Positions 1-10,300 of a stretch of 64,000 bases of DNA are shown piece by piece. Position numbers and translations under genes: made by a program. The notes beneath the pieces are model-generated. The model was given only the letters and a program-made list of their open reading frames with translations. It searched no databases and was not told the DNA's origin. Position 1 is the first letter of the stretch, and each line of letters starts with the position of its first letter. This DNA is from Allomuricauda sp. (lineage in GTDB: Bacteria; Bacteroidota; Bacteroidia; Flavobacteriales; Flavobacteriaceae): assembly GCF_028280385.1 (NCBI RefSeq), contig NZ_JANQLX010000003.1, positions 372,001 through 436,000 of the forward strand, given 5' to 3'.

Positions 1-750
1 GGAGTTTGTGGTCCCTGCTTAAGAGGGGATTATAATATCTGTGATGTGTTGAAAGTGGAAGGTTTTCAAGCCCCAGGGGTTGCCCAAGACTTTTTTATCC
101 TTCCGGAAGATCGTTTGATCAAGTTGGCCGATGGCATGTCGTTTGAAATGGGAGCCTTGGTGGAACCTACGGCCGTTGCGGCCCATTGCACCCTAAAAGC
201 TAGGGATTTAAAAGGAAAAAATGTGGTTGTGACCGGTGCCGGACCCATTGGAAATTTAGTGGCCCAGTTTGCGCAGATCAGAGGTGCCAATGTCTTGATC
301 ACGGATTTGAGTGACTATAGGTTGGACAAGGCCAAGGATTGTGGCATTGAACATGTCAGCAATCCCAAAACTGAAAGTTTGGCCAAGGGTGTGGAATGCG
401 CATTCGGTTCCGAAGGTTTTGATGTGGGGTTTGAATGTGCAGGGGTGGAAATCGCACTGGACCAACTTATCCAAAACATCAACAAAGGAGGAGATGTGGT
501 GGCAGTCGCCGTTTACGGGGACAAACCCCGCGTGGATGTATCCCTTTTAGGGGATAGGGAACTTTCTCTCATCGGAACCTTGATGTACAAACATTCCGAT
601 TACGAGGAAGCGGTAAAATACATTGAAAGTGGTGAAATAAGTACCAGACCCTTGATTACCAAAAATTTCCCCTTCGAATCCTATTTGGACGCCTATAAAT
701 ACATAGACAAACAAGGAGATGAGACGCTCAAAGTGATTATCGATTTATAA
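1..750 (+). CDS. Zinc-dependent alcohol dehydrogenase (MDR family), 5' partial
   Basis: The reading frame is open from the first base, so the gene starts outside the window. The first visible residues contain a CGPC...C cluster, which fits the structural zinc lobe of medium-chain dehydrogenases. A Rossmann glycine motif (VTGAGPIGN) follows, and the C-terminal half has the usual NAD(P)-binding layout (GFECAGVE, GGDVVAVAVYG). The family oxidises secondary alcohols or polyols such as threonine, sorbitol or butanediol; the substrate cannot be read here. The stop is 34 bp before an iron-type alcohol dehydrogenase on the same strand, so the two are probably co-transcribed and act on sugar-derived aldehydes or polyols. 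The catalytic zinc ligands in the N-terminal part are not visible. A GTG in frame at 46 is unlikely to be the true start because the zinc lobe lies upstream of it. Confidence 0.88.
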   Translation, partial: GVCGPCLRGDYNICDVLKVEGFQAPGVAQDFFILPEDRLIKLADGMSFEMGALVEPTAVAAHCTLKARDLKGKNVVVTGAGPIGNLVAQFAQIRGANVLITDLSDYRLDKAKDCGIEHVSNPKTESLAKGVECAFGSEGFDVGFECAGVEIALDQLIQNINKGGDVVAVAVYGDKPRVDVSLLGDRELSLIGTLMYKHSDYEEAVKYIESGEISTRPLITKNFPFESYLDAYKYIDKQGDETLKVIIDL

Positions 751-784
751 CCATACACAATAACACATTCAAATCAGTCAATTT

Positions 785-1945
785 ATGATGAAATCATTTA
801 CATACCATCAACCCACGGAAATCATATTTGGTTCAGGAAAAGTGAACGAAGTTGGGGAGGTTGTCAAGAAATATGGAACACGATGTCTCGTGGTGACCAC
901 CCCTGCCGTGGAGGCTACTTTGCCCATGTACAACAAGGTAAAACAGCTTCTGGAAGATGCCGGGATAGCCGTGGCCCATTATGACCAGGTCATTCCCAAC
1001 CCAACTACGGAGGTTAGTGCCGAGGGGGCCAAAATGGCCATTGAACACAGGGCAGATGTAATTTTGGGACTTGGCGGGGGATCCAGTATGGATGCGGCAA
1101 AGGCCATAGCAGTAGAAGCTTCGCACGAAGGGAGTGCCTGGGATTATCTGTTCTATAAAAAGCCACCCACGGAAAAAACACTGCCCATTGTGAGCATTAG
1201 CAGTACCTCCGGTACAGGCTCGCAGGTAACCCAGGTTTCCGTGATCACCAACACCGAGGAAAGGGACAAAAGCGCTTTGTACCATCCATTGATTTTCCCT
1301 GATGCTTGCATTGTGGATCCGGAGTTGATGACCACTTTGCCCAGATTTGTGACCGCAACCACTGGTTTTGATGTGTTCTGTCATGCTTTCGAAAGTGCAA
1401 TCCATCCCAATCGCGGGGCCTATGTGGACTTACTGGCTTGGGAGGCCATTGAGTATGTAGCTGAATATTTGCCTAAAGTTTTGGACGAACCAAATAACGT
1501 GGCGTATCGCGAAAAAATGGCCTGGGCAGATACCTTGGCGGGTTTATGCATTGCCAGCGCAGGGGTGACCTTGCCGCACGGAATGGGAATGGCCATTGGG
1601 GGAATGTATCCGCATGTGGCCCATGGTGAATCCTTGGCAATCGTTTATCCTGCCTGTACGCGGTTTACAGCTGATTCCGCTCCTGAACAGTATGGACGGA
1701 TGGCCCAACTTTTTGATTCTGAGCTGAAAGGTCTAAGTCTGGAAGAAGCTTCAAAACATGCCGAAAGTGCGGTAATCAAGTTTTTGAAAAAGATCGGTCT
1801 CCATAAAAAATTGAGCGATGTAAACATGCCGGAAGCTGAAATAGAGGCATTAGCGGAACAATGCATGGTATTGCCAGATTATGAATCCAATCCAAAAGTG
1901 GCAACTAAAGCCGAAATGATAGAGCTGGTAAAAGCATCCTATTAG
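785..1945 (+). CDS. Iron-containing alcohol dehydrogenase (group III, FucO-like)
   Basis: This 386-residue protein has the full length of group III Fe-ADHs. It shows the nucleotide-binding GLGGGSSMDAAKA near residue 100, the SSTSGTGSQV loop near 140, and metal-ligand segments TGFDVFCHAFES near 200, LPHGMGMAIGG near 265 and HVAHGES near 278. The family reduces or oxidises small aldehydes and alcohols; lactaldehyde reductase (FucO), which ends L-fucose and L-rhamnose breakdown, belongs to it. With fucosidases nearby, a lactaldehyde role is plausible but inferred, since no fuculose aldolase is in the window. It is probably cytoplasmic, as there is no signal peptide. ATG codons at 785 and 788 are both usable. 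The 123-bp gap to the next gene could hold a separate promoter. Confidence 0.9.
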   Translation: MMKSFTYHQPTEIIFGSGKVNEVGEVVKKYGTRCLVVTTPAVEATLPMYNKVKQLLEDAGIAVAHYDQVIPNPTTEVSAEGAKMAIEHRADVILGLGGGSSMDAAKAIAVEASHEGSAWDYLFYKKPPTEKTLPIVSISSTSGTGSQVTQVSVITNTEERDKSALYHPLIFPDACIVDPELMTTLPRFVTATTGFDVFCHAFESAIHPNRGAYVDLLAWEAIEYVAEYLPKVLDEPNNVAYREKMAWADTLAGLCIASAGVTLPHGMGMAIGGMYPHVAHGESLAIVYPACTRFTADSAPEQYGRMAQLFDSELKGLSLEEASKHAESAVIKFLKKIGLHKKLSDVNMPEAEIEALAEQCMVLPDYESNPKVATKAEMIELVKASY

Positions 1946-2068
1946 GTGTTGTAGCACGTTCAAAACCCCATGAAATACAACCTCACTTGCTGTAAATAGC
2001 TGAATCGGAAAAAGGGATTTTGACCAAGCTTTTGATTCAGGTTTCAAGAGTAAATAAAACTGTAGCAT

Positions 2069-3313
2069 ATGAGTGATAAAAAATTACCGGTCGGTAATTC
2101 CATATATATCAATAGGTTAAACAAAATCAGGATCCTACATCTCATCAGGAATGAAGGGAAAATAAGTAGGGCGGAAATTGTTAAACGAACCGGGCTAAGC
2201 GCACCGACCGTTACCAGGATTTCTGATGATCTGATCAATAAGGAAAAACTGGTTTCCATTATTGGAAAAGGAGAATCAAGTGGTGGAAGAAGGCCAAAGA
2301 TCCTACAATTTAATTCCAAGGAGAACTATGTGGTGGGTATCGATTTGGGAACCACTTTCATACGTGGCGTCCTTTCCAATTTGGATGGTGAATTTATCAT
2401 GGAACGGGAAATTCCTACCAAGATAGACAAAGGTTTTGATAAGGTCATGGAGCAGATTGGTGGGCTCATTGATAGTTTAACATCCCGTGAACTCGCCAAG
2501 GGAAAAGATGTGCTGGGCGTCGGACTTGCAGTGGCCGGGTTGGTCAATAAAAACTCAGGGATAGTGGAATATTCCCCAGTTTTTAAATGGAAAAATGTCA
2601 ATGTTAGGGAATCGCTCAAGCAGCTTACCAATTTACCCGTGTTCTATGATAATGTTTCCCGTTTAACAGCCCTAGGTGAGTTGTGGTATGGGATTGGCAA
2701 GGACTGCCAAAACTTTATTACCGTGAACTTGGGTTATGGAATTGGGGCCGGAATTATTGCCAAAGGAAAACCTTTTTCAGGCGTGGACGGTTACGCTGGG
2801 GAGTTGGGGCATATCATTGTGGATCAAAATATAGCGTCGGAAGGGCGGTCGGGACTTTCCGGTACGTTGGAAGCCTTATCCTCGGGTTATGGAATTGCCC
2901 AAATGGCCAGCGAAAGACTTAAAGAAGCTACCGAAACTGGATTATTGGCAAAAATGGTAAAGTCCAATGCCGGGGAGGTAGATGCCAAGATTGTGACTGA
3001 GGCAGCCATGGCGGGTGACCCGATTGCTTTGGAAATATATGATAAGGCTGTATCCTATCTTGGGATTGGGGTTGATACCATGATCAAACTGTTCAATCCA
3101 GAGTGCATTGTGTTGTCTGGGGGACTCACTGGGGCCAAGGAGTTTTTGACGGATAAACTAAAAGTTGAACTGGAGAAACATGCCATGGGGAAATTAAATA
3201 GGGAAATTCAGATTTTGGAATCCACATTTGGTGAGAATGCAGCCCTGATGGGTGCGTTTTCCCTTATCTTAAATAAAGTGCTCAATCTTAAGATTGGGAA
3301 TAGTCAAGACTAA
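2069..3313 (+). CDS. ROK-family transcriptional regulator (NagC/Mlc/XylR-like)
   Basis: The protein has 414 residues. The N-terminal winged HTH lies at about residues 15-70 (KIRILHLIRNEGKISRAEIV, then GLSAPTVTR) and is followed by a ROK sugar-kinase-like fold starting at VVGIDLGTTFIRG. The family represses sugar operons and is released by a sugar or sugar phosphate. Its stop is only 10 bp before the sulfatase start, so it probably heads and controls the operon running to 7247. One clear oddity is that the ROK zinc site normally reads GH followed by CxCGxxGC, but here the histidine is kept (GELGHIIVD) while the cysteine loop reads ASEGRSGLSGT with no cysteine. The regulator therefore either folds without zinc or has lost metal-dependent stability. 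The ligand is unknown. Confidence 0.92.
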   Translation: MSDKKLPVGNSIYINRLNKIRILHLIRNEGKISRAEIVKRTGLSAPTVTRISDDLINKEKLVSIIGKGESSGGRRPKILQFNSKENYVVGIDLGTTFIRGVLSNLDGEFIMEREIPTKIDKGFDKVMEQIGGLIDSLTSRELAKGKDVLGVGLAVAGLVNKNSGIVEYSPVFKWKNVNVRESLKQLTNLPVFYDNVSRLTALGELWYGIGKDCQNFITVNLGYGIGAGIIAKGKPFSGVDGYAGELGHIIVDQNIASEGRSGLSGTLEALSSGYGIAQMASERLKEATETGLLAKMVKSNAGEVDAKIVTEAAMAGDPIALEIYDKAVSYLGIGVDTMIKLFNPECIVLSGGLTGAKEFLTDKLKVELEKHAMGKLNREIQILESTFGENAALMGAFSLILNKVLNLKIGNSQD

Positions 3314-3323
3314 AAACAAGTAA

Positions 3324-4832
3324 ATGAAATCAAGGATGAAATACATGCTTCAAACCCTCTTGGTAATCGCGGTTTTTACTCAAGTGTATTCGTGCAAAAA
3401 GAGCAATGCCAAAAAGGCTCAGGAAGAAGTAACGATGAATAAGGTCGATAGCAAACCTAATGTAATTGTTATCTACGCGGATGATTTGGGCTACGGGGAT
3501 GTAAGCAGCTATTTTGCAGAATCAAAGATAAACACCCCCAATATAGATCAGTTGACCGCAGAGGGCATGAAATTTACCGATGCCCATAGCCCGGCATCCT
3601 ATTGTACCCCGTCCAGATATAGCATATTGACTGGGAACTATTGTTGGCGGTCTACGAACACTGTGGAGCTGCAGGAAGGTTATGGGGCTCCCATCATAGC
3701 AAAAGACGAAAATACCTTGGGGAATTTATTTCAGGCCAACGGTTACAAGACAGCCGCCATAGGGAAATGGCATGTGGGGATGGATTGGACATTTAAAGAT
3801 CCAAATGCAGAACCGGAAGAATCCAATGTAGATTTTGAAGCACCCCTGATTTCGACTCCAATGGATCAAGGGTTTGACTATTTCTTTGGCACTTCGGGAT
3901 GTACCAGTGATGATTCGCCATTTGCCTTCATTGACCGAAATAAATTGCAGGGATTGCCTCTAAAAGCACTAAAGGACATCAATGTGCCCGGGGATTTTAA
4001 TTGGCAGACCAAGGAAACCCACTATAAGGATGTGCTTGCCGCACATGATTGGGAACATGAAAAAGCGGATACCACATTTACCAATCGGGCTATTCAGTTT
4101 ATGAAGCGAACGGTGGCAGAAGACAAGCCGTTCTTTGTGTATTTGCCACTTTCTTTGCCTCATATACCCTGGTCACCTGCAGAATTTGTAAAAGGAAAAT
4201 CCGATGCAGGCCCCAGAGGGGATTTGGTGGTCCTCACCGATTACTGCGTCGGCCAGATTACCAAAACGATCAAAGAACTGGGCGTGGAAGATAACACCAT
4301 GATAATATTTACTAGTGACAATGGACCCAGAGAATCATTTGACGGACATAAATCCGCTGGAAACCTAAAAGGATACAAAGGCTGGATCGAGGAAGGGGGG
4401 CACCGCGTACCCTTCATAGTAAAGTGGCCCAGTAAAATAAAATCGGGTACAACAAGTAATGAACTCATCAGCCAGGTTGATTTGTACGCCACCTTGGCAA
4501 GTGTTCTGGAATCGCCTTTGGGCGATGATGATGCACCGGATAGTTTTGATTTTGCCCCTGTGCTTTACGGTGAACAGTCGAATGGCCCGATACGGGATTC
4601 TTACATTCATTTGGGATATGCGACCCGAAAAGGGGATTGGAAACTCATTTTCGATTTGGAAGAATCTATTGAAGAGGCAACAGAAGATCATTTTGTGCCC
4701 ACTGCCCTTTATAATCTTGCAGATGATTTAGCGGAAACCAATAACCTAATGAATCAGCATCCGGAAATTGTCCAGGAGCTATCCAAGCTTTTTTGGGATA
4801 TAAATAGAAAGGGAAGCTCCAGACCAAAATAA
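3324..4832 (+). CDS. S1-family sulfatase, lipoprotein
   Basis: This is a 502-residue formylglycine sulfatase. Lipobox-type Cys24 (VYSCKK) suggests a membrane anchor facing the periplasm or cell surface. The metal-binding YADDLGYGD lies at about residues 51-59 and the signature CTPSR at 94-98, where Cys94 would be oxidised to formylglycine. Further active-site segments are SLPHIPW, FTSDNGP and a HKSAGNLKG stretch. The reaction is hydrolysis of a sulfate ester on a glycan; the subfamily and sulfate position cannot be fixed by eye. Maturation needs a sulfatase-modifying enzyme, and none is in the window. It lies 15 bp before an SGNH esterase, which fits a locus that strips sulfate and acyl groups from an algal glycan. 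Confidence 0.93.
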   Translation: MKSRMKYMLQTLLVIAVFTQVYSCKKSNAKKAQEEVTMNKVDSKPNVIVIYADDLGYGDVSSYFAESKINTPNIDQLTAEGMKFTDAHSPASYCTPSRYSILTGNYCWRSTNTVELQEGYGAPIIAKDENTLGNLFQANGYKTAAIGKWHVGMDWTFKDPNAEPEESNVDFEAPLISTPMDQGFDYFFGTSGCTSDDSPFAFIDRNKLQGLPLKALKDINVPGDFNWQTKETHYKDVLAAHDWEHEKADTTFTNRAIQFMKRTVAEDKPFFVYLPLSLPHIPWSPAEFVKGKSDAGPRGDLVVLTDYCVGQITKTIKELGVEDNTMIIFTSDNGPRESFDGHKSAGNLKGYKGWIEEGGHRVPFIVKWPSKIKSGTTSNELISQVDLYATLASVLESPLGDDDAPDSFDFAPVLYGEQSNGPIRDSYIHLGYATRKGDWKLIFDLEESIEEATEDHFVPTALYNLADDLAETNNLMNQHPEIVQELSKLFWDINRKGSSRPK

Positions 4833-4847
4833 AAAACCAAAAGTACC

Positions 4848-5570
4848 ATGGAGAAGCTAGTCTACATTTGGTCTATGTTCTTCTTACTGAATTGTTCCAC
4901 AGATAAGGATGCCAATAAAGAAGAAACAGAACCAACAGTAACGGCGGTCAAAATACTTTCTTTAGGAAATTCTATCACGGAAGGCGAATATTACCGATAT
5001 CCCCTTTGGAAAAAATTGGTGGATGCGGAATATCAACATGTTTTTGTGGGTAATCGTGGTGAAGCTGACCATGGACTGCCTGAATACAAAGGGAAGCGAT
5101 TTAATGATAAACACCAAGCAGTAAGTGGAATAACCGCTATTGAAATTGCCAATGACCAGATTGACGCTTGGATGAACGCTTTAGCCGCTGCTCCAGATTT
5201 GGTGCTGGTGCATTTGGGCACTAACGATGCTGAGTTGATTTTTGAAGAAGCCGCAACCTTGGAAGATGTGGAACAAAGTATGCACACCATAATTCAAGCA
5301 CTGCGAAACAAACATTCCAAGGTAAAAATACTTTTGGCACAGATTATTCCATTGAATACCGAATTTCCGTCGCAAAATGCACTTGTTGCTCAAATTAATG
5401 AACGATGGTCCAAATTGGCCGGGGAGCTCAATACCAGTGAATCGCCTATTGTTTTGGTCGATTGCAATACTGGATTTTCAGCAGCGGACCTCGAGGATGC
5501 CTGGCATCCAAATGTGCAAGGAGGTGAGAAGATGGCCCAGCGTTTTGCCGATGCCATTCTACAGAAATAA
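4848..5570 (+). CDS. SGNH/GDSL hydrolase, lipoprotein
   Basis: This 240-residue protein has a short lipoprotein signal (LLNCST, Cys16). Catalytic blocks are clear: GNSITEG (block I, Ser42), a glycine near QAVSG, HLGTNDAE (block III Asn) and DAWHPNVQG (block V Asp and His). The family removes acyl groups from esters, and in such loci usually acts as a carbohydrate esterase. It sits inside the operon led by the ROK regulator, between the sulfatase and a Tat-exported TIM-barrel protein. The acyl group and sugar are not known. A second, longer SGNH protein is encoded at 23386-24768, so the locus has two. Confidence 0.9.
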   Translation: MEKLVYIWSMFFLLNCSTDKDANKEETEPTVTAVKILSLGNSITEGEYYRYPLWKKLVDAEYQHVFVGNRGEADHGLPEYKGKRFNDKHQAVSGITAIEIANDQIDAWMNALAAAPDLVLVHLGTNDAELIFEEAATLEDVEQSMHTIIQALRNKHSKVKILLAQIIPLNTEFPSQNALVAQINERWSKLAGELNTSESPIVLVDCNTGFSAADLEDAWHPNVQGGEKMAQRFADAILQK

Positions 5571-5619
5571 TAGAACAGTACAATAGTATTAAACTGCAAT
5601 TGGAAGTAACATAATAATC

Positions 5620-6549
5620 ATGGAACGAAGAAGATTTATCCAGAATGCAACGATGGCATCGGCCTTGGGCCTAATGGCTCCTTGGGATGTGATAGCCAAC
5701 AGCATAAAAAACAGCAAACTCCCCGTTTATTGCCAAGAATTTACCTGGCTGACCTATTTTGAAAGGGAAGGGAAGCAGTGGTACAAGGACTTGTCCTCAT
5801 CCCTGGATAAACTAGCACCAAATACATTGCACGGCATGGAAGTTCTGATGGAAATGCATCAGGGATTTCCAAAGACGTTTTCCAAAATTCAAAAAGCACA
5901 ATTACAACCGATTTCCATGTTTGCCAGCCCAACCTTGCATTTGGAAGACATGGCCGAACGCCATATTTCCAAATTGCTAAAAATTGGAAAACGGCTAAAG
6001 CAAATGGGAGTAAGCGTTATTGTGGTGAATCCCGAAGCCAAAGAAGACGGTCCCGTGGAACATAAAACAGGTGGCGAACTGACCATCCAGACCAAGGCCC
6101 TTGATGTTTTGGGGGCTGGTTTTCGCAAGATGGGGATACGTATGTTGTTCCACAATCATGAAATTGAGATGCAAAACGATGCCAAGGAATTTTTGCATGC
6201 ATTAAATGGTACCCGGCCTGAGAATATGGGACTTTGTGTGGATGCCGATTGGATCTACAAAGGCACGGGGTCGCTGCAGACCCTGTACGACCTGGTTGGC
6301 ACCTATGTTGGCAGGATTGGTGAGCTTCACTTGAGACAAACCGTTGATGGGGTATGGGCGGAAACCTTTGGACAAGGGGATATTGATTATAGCCATATTG
6401 CCGATCTGCTGCTTCAGAACGGACAACGACCTGCGTTGGTCCTAGAACAGGCGGTGGATGATGAAACCCCACATACCATGGGTCCCATGGAAGCTATGAA
6501 GATCAGTTTATCCAACGTTAGGGAAGTATTCTCGGAATTTGGAAAATAA
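5620..6549 (+). CDS. Tat-exported sugar phosphate isomerase/epimerase-like TIM barrel
   Basis: This 309-residue protein begins with a twin-arginine signal (RRRFIQ, then a hydrophobic ASALGLMAP). The rest fits the xylose-isomerase-like TIM-barrel family, with LFHNHEIEM, CVDADWIY, IGELHLRQ and ALVLEQAVDD placed where metal ligands usually sit (His/Glu/Asp). Most annotated members are cytoplasmic sugar phosphate isomerases, but a phosphate sugar is unlikely outside the cytoplasm. Exported relatives next to DUF1080 and Gfo/Idh proteins are linked to 3-keto-glycoside breakdown (epimerase or 1,2-lyase chemistry). The DUF1080 gene begins 26 bp downstream. The 3-keto role is inference from context. 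Confidence 0.85.
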   Translation: MERRRFIQNATMASALGLMAPWDVIANSIKNSKLPVYCQEFTWLTYFEREGKQWYKDLSSSLDKLAPNTLHGMEVLMEMHQGFPKTFSKIQKAQLQPISMFASPTLHLEDMAERHISKLLKIGKRLKQMGVSVIVVNPEAKEDGPVEHKTGGELTIQTKALDVLGAGFRKMGIRMLFHNHEIEMQNDAKEFLHALNGTRPENMGLCVDADWIYKGTGSLQTLYDLVGTYVGRIGELHLRQTVDGVWAETFGQGDIDYSHIADLLLQNGQRPALVLEQAVDDETPHTMGPMEAMKISLSNVREVFSEFGK

Positions 6550-6575
6550 GGAAGTAAATATTTAAAACTAGCCAG

Positions 6576-7247
6576 ATGTTGAGATTAGCCTCAAGTTTAT
6601 GCTTTTCGGTTTTATTGGTGATGATATCCAGCTGGAATTGCGTCGCGCAAGAGCTTACAGCAAGCCAAAACGGAGCCGAAATTTCATTGTTCAATGGGAA
6701 AAGTTTAGAGGGATGGAAAGGGGACCATCAGTGGTGGAAAGTAGAGGACGGAATGTTGGTCGGGGCAACCACATCAAAGCGAAATCCGGAGGATCCATCT
6801 TGGCTGATCACCGATAAGGCCTATGAAAATTTTGAGCTGACCTTATGGTGCAAACTAGAAGGTGATGGTAACCGAAATTCTGGAGTGTACTATCGTGGAA
6901 AATGGAATGCCGAAAAACAAGTGTTAGGTTATGAGTTTGATCTTGGGGGATGGGCAGGAGAGAAGGAACTCTGGTGGGGAGAACTGCACGATCCCTACGG
7001 CAGGCAACTTAGCGTAAGTGACTTGGACAAAGCAGCCATCAAACAATTGTATAACAAAAAAGGTTGGAACCATGTCCGTATTCGTGTTCACGGAAACCAC
7101 ATTCAACATTGGTTAAATGGGATAAAAACCGTTGATTGGTACGAAGAAGACCCTTCCATACAAAAATCAGGATTTATTGGGTTTCAAATCCATCCAGAAT
7201 CCAAGTACAAGGTCTATCTAAGGAATATTGTTTTAAGCCCGCTATAA
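6576..7247 (+). CDS. DUF1080 (3-keto-disaccharide hydrolase-type) exported protein
   Basis: This 223-residue protein has a Sec-type signal (hydrophobic stretch ending near NCVAQ) followed by a single DUF1080 domain. Typical segments are SLFNGKSLEGW near the start, a NSGVYYRG strand, VRIRVHGNHIQHWLNG, and a final SGFIGFQIHPESK...YLRNIVL. The fold is a concanavalin-like beta-sandwich, and characterised relatives act on 3-keto-glycosides. It is the last gene of the ROK/sulfatase/SGNH/TIM-barrel operon and converges on the LamG gene that ends at 7316. Two more DUF1080 domains are fused in the protein at 54253-57657, so the function appears more than once in the window. Activity is inferred from family knowledge. 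Confidence 0.87.
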   Translation: MLRLASSLCFSVLLVMISSWNCVAQELTASQNGAEISLFNGKSLEGWKGDHQWWKVEDGMLVGATTSKRNPEDPSWLITDKAYENFELTLWCKLEGDGNRNSGVYYRGKWNAEKQVLGYEFDLGGWAGEKELWWGELHDPYGRQLSVSDLDKAAIKQLYNKKGWNHVRIRVHGNHIQHWLNGIKTVDWYEEDPSIQKSGFIGFQIHPESKYKVYLRNIVLSPL

Positions 7248-7315
7248 CAGTTTGTAATATTTTTTTGGACTAGCGAACGCTATACTTTGTCAGTTCCCAT
7301 ACCGTTGGGCCCAAT

Positions 7316-10300
7316 TTACTTTTTAATTACTTTAAAAGTCTTGCTACTATCTTTATCGGATGCTTTTATCAGATATAGCCCTGGGCTTAAATGGTCAATA
7401 GCAACCTTTGCCCTTTTGTTGTCCAATTCATATTCTCCTTGATCAATCAGCTGCCCGGCAATAGTAAATATCTCTAGTTGTACTTTATCAGCGGATGGCG
7501 ATGCAGTTCTAATTGTAAAGGCATTTTCTGTAGGATTGGGAAATAACATCAAGGTATCGGATAAATTGGTTGTGAACGTCAATTTGCCCTCACAATTCCG
7601 GTTGGAAGTTACTTCAACCTGATCTTGATCGGATACGGGAATCGTAAATTTGGACGAGGTGTACTGTCCAATTTCCCTATTGTTGATTTTAACGGTGTAC
7701 GGCCCTGTACCTCCTGTAATCTCTAGGTCCATTTGGCTTTGCGCACCGCCTGCCTTTGTAATGACATTTGATTTTCCGCTTAAGCTAATCCCTTCCCTTA
7801 TAACCACTTCATAACAACGCTCGCTGCTCACAGGATCGTCAATATGGGATATGCATAATGTGTAGGTATTAGGAGCAAGATCGGTAATTTCAAGGTTGGT
7901 GGTAAATTGGTGTTCAGCACCATTTATCTTAGCAATAAAGGATCCGGTTTGGTGGCTGCCAACCGTAACACTGCCATTGCTCTTACCGGAACAGGTCTCT
8001 TCTTTTGTGGTTATGGTATAGTTATACGCACCTTCAGGGGAATTTATGATGCTAAAGTTTGTGGATGAAGTGGCCACCATGTTTAGATATATGATCAAGG
8101 TGGTGGTTCCGTCCGTGTCTGTAAATGTTCCTTGTTTGAGGTTGGAAAGAACAGTGCCATTGGCTACGATGGTAACAGGGTCATTACTGGACCAATTTTT
8201 AATTACAAAACATGGATTGTCCAATGGGCGTTCGGTTGACGCATCTGCGGTAAATGATAAACTACTGTTGGAAGCTGTAAGCTGGTAAGCCCTTTGTTCC
8301 AAAATATATGATCCGGTTACATTATTTGTATTGCTCAGGGTTGGGGCATTTTGCCAAGACCTGTACAGTCTTCTCAATGAGGCATCATCCCGGTTGGACA
8401 TGCCTTCTAGTCGTATATTTTTTTTCCATCCTCCGCCAGCAATGCTACCCATTTGATAACCATCTTCGTCCGGAATTGGTTTTAGCATTGCTGTATGACC
8501 GGTCCGGGACCCTCCGGCACTATAATCATCGGAACCCGCTGTTGGTTTCTGACCCACAGGCCAGTGGTTATAACGGTTGAAATCGTTGTATGGCCCAAAG
8601 AACTCCAAATTTGGGGTATCGTATACCATGGTGGGTTTATAGTCGCTGCCGGTAATGTTAATGGTTTGGATTTCTGGTTTGGGCCCTGAATTATGAAGCA
8701 GATCTAGGGTATTCCAATCAAAGGACCAGTCCCAGTTTATTTTGGAGGACTGGTTATAGTTGGTTACTACTTTTTTAAGGTCGCTTGGCAGAATGTCCAA
8801 GGGCATTTCCCCAGGCCCAAGCAAGAGCATGGGTTCTGCCCATTCAACACGTTGCGTGTTGTCGGTGGCCCACCAGATCATTTCATAGGCATTAATGCCA
8901 TCTGGGTAGCAATACATATACCAATCGGACCAATCCCCCCAACCACTCGCGGCATTAAAATGGTTGATGGACTTATCGGGAAAGATTTGGGGATATCTCC
9001 AGTGCACCACCACTCTGGCCGGAGTATTTTCGATGATTCGGGCGTGGCTGTACATATGCTGTTTGTCAGACATTGGCTCGTAGCAACATTCATCGTTGGC
9101 CCCAAAATTTTCATTAAACTCTGAGTTAAATCGGGTTTTAGCCCCATTCGAATGATAGGGGGAGTAGCTGGCACCTTTCCAAAATACGGTCTTAACTGGG
9201 GAGTTGTCATATTCAACCACAATATCAGAATATGGGCCATTCCTGAAGAGTTGATCCCAAGTGTCATAGAACTTTAAATTTTCGTACCGAGCCCCAAAAC
9301 TTCCGGAGGAAGTGCCTTCTGGAACTACCCTGGTCTCCATGTCCACGTTGTCAATAATGGTACTGCCCGGATTAAAGTTGTTGTATGTCTGTAAAATTTG
9401 GGCATCGGTGAGTGCTGAATTATAGATTTTAAATTCATCCATAAGAGCGTCCAAGGTAAAGTGCCATCCAGCATCCGCGATTCCAGAACCTATACTTACA
9501 TCGCTGGTACTCGTTGCCAGAGGGGTGTTGGCGATGGTTTCGTTACCCACAACAGCGCCATTTATATAGGTTTTGGCGGTGCCGGCCGAAGTATTTATGA
9601 CCATGGCCACGTGAACCCATTTTTGCAGGGGTAAAGTGGGGCCTCCAAAAATGTAAGTGACCGTACTGCCTTGCACTATTCTGCCAAATATGTCCCCAAA
9701 TTCATCCACATAAAGACCATAAGAATCATCTGCAACTTCATCATTGATGACGGCATTTCCTTTATGAACAATAGCTTGGTCAATCCATGGAAGGGCACCC
9801 AAGGCTATCCAACCTTCAATTGTAATCGCATCGGAGATGGAAGGGGCATTTGCATTTGGCAAAGTGATATAGTTATTATAACCATCAAGTGCGAAGGCCG
9901 TTCCGGAAATGCCTTTTTTCCAATTCATTTTGTTTCCTTCAAGAGTATGGTTATATCCAGAAGCTGTTTCTGTTATGATATTATTTTGTGCCTCATCGAA
10001 GTTCCACCAGGCAGAAGGGGTGATTACATTCGTTCCAATAACTGGATTGCCTGCCACAGGTCCTGGTGAACCCATCGGACTGCCTATGGAAGTACTTACA
10101 TTGGAGATACCTGTGGGATTAAGGGTGAACGACTGCGTTGTTATGTTTTGCGGGTCTTCCCAATTAACGTAACTGACATCCCCACGTTTGATCGTGCGGT
10201 TTACAGTGCCGTCCGGGAACACGGTAAATACTTCATCCACAATGGACCGATGGTCCACATTTACTTTGGGATTCCCAGCACCAAAGCTTGGCAAATATCG

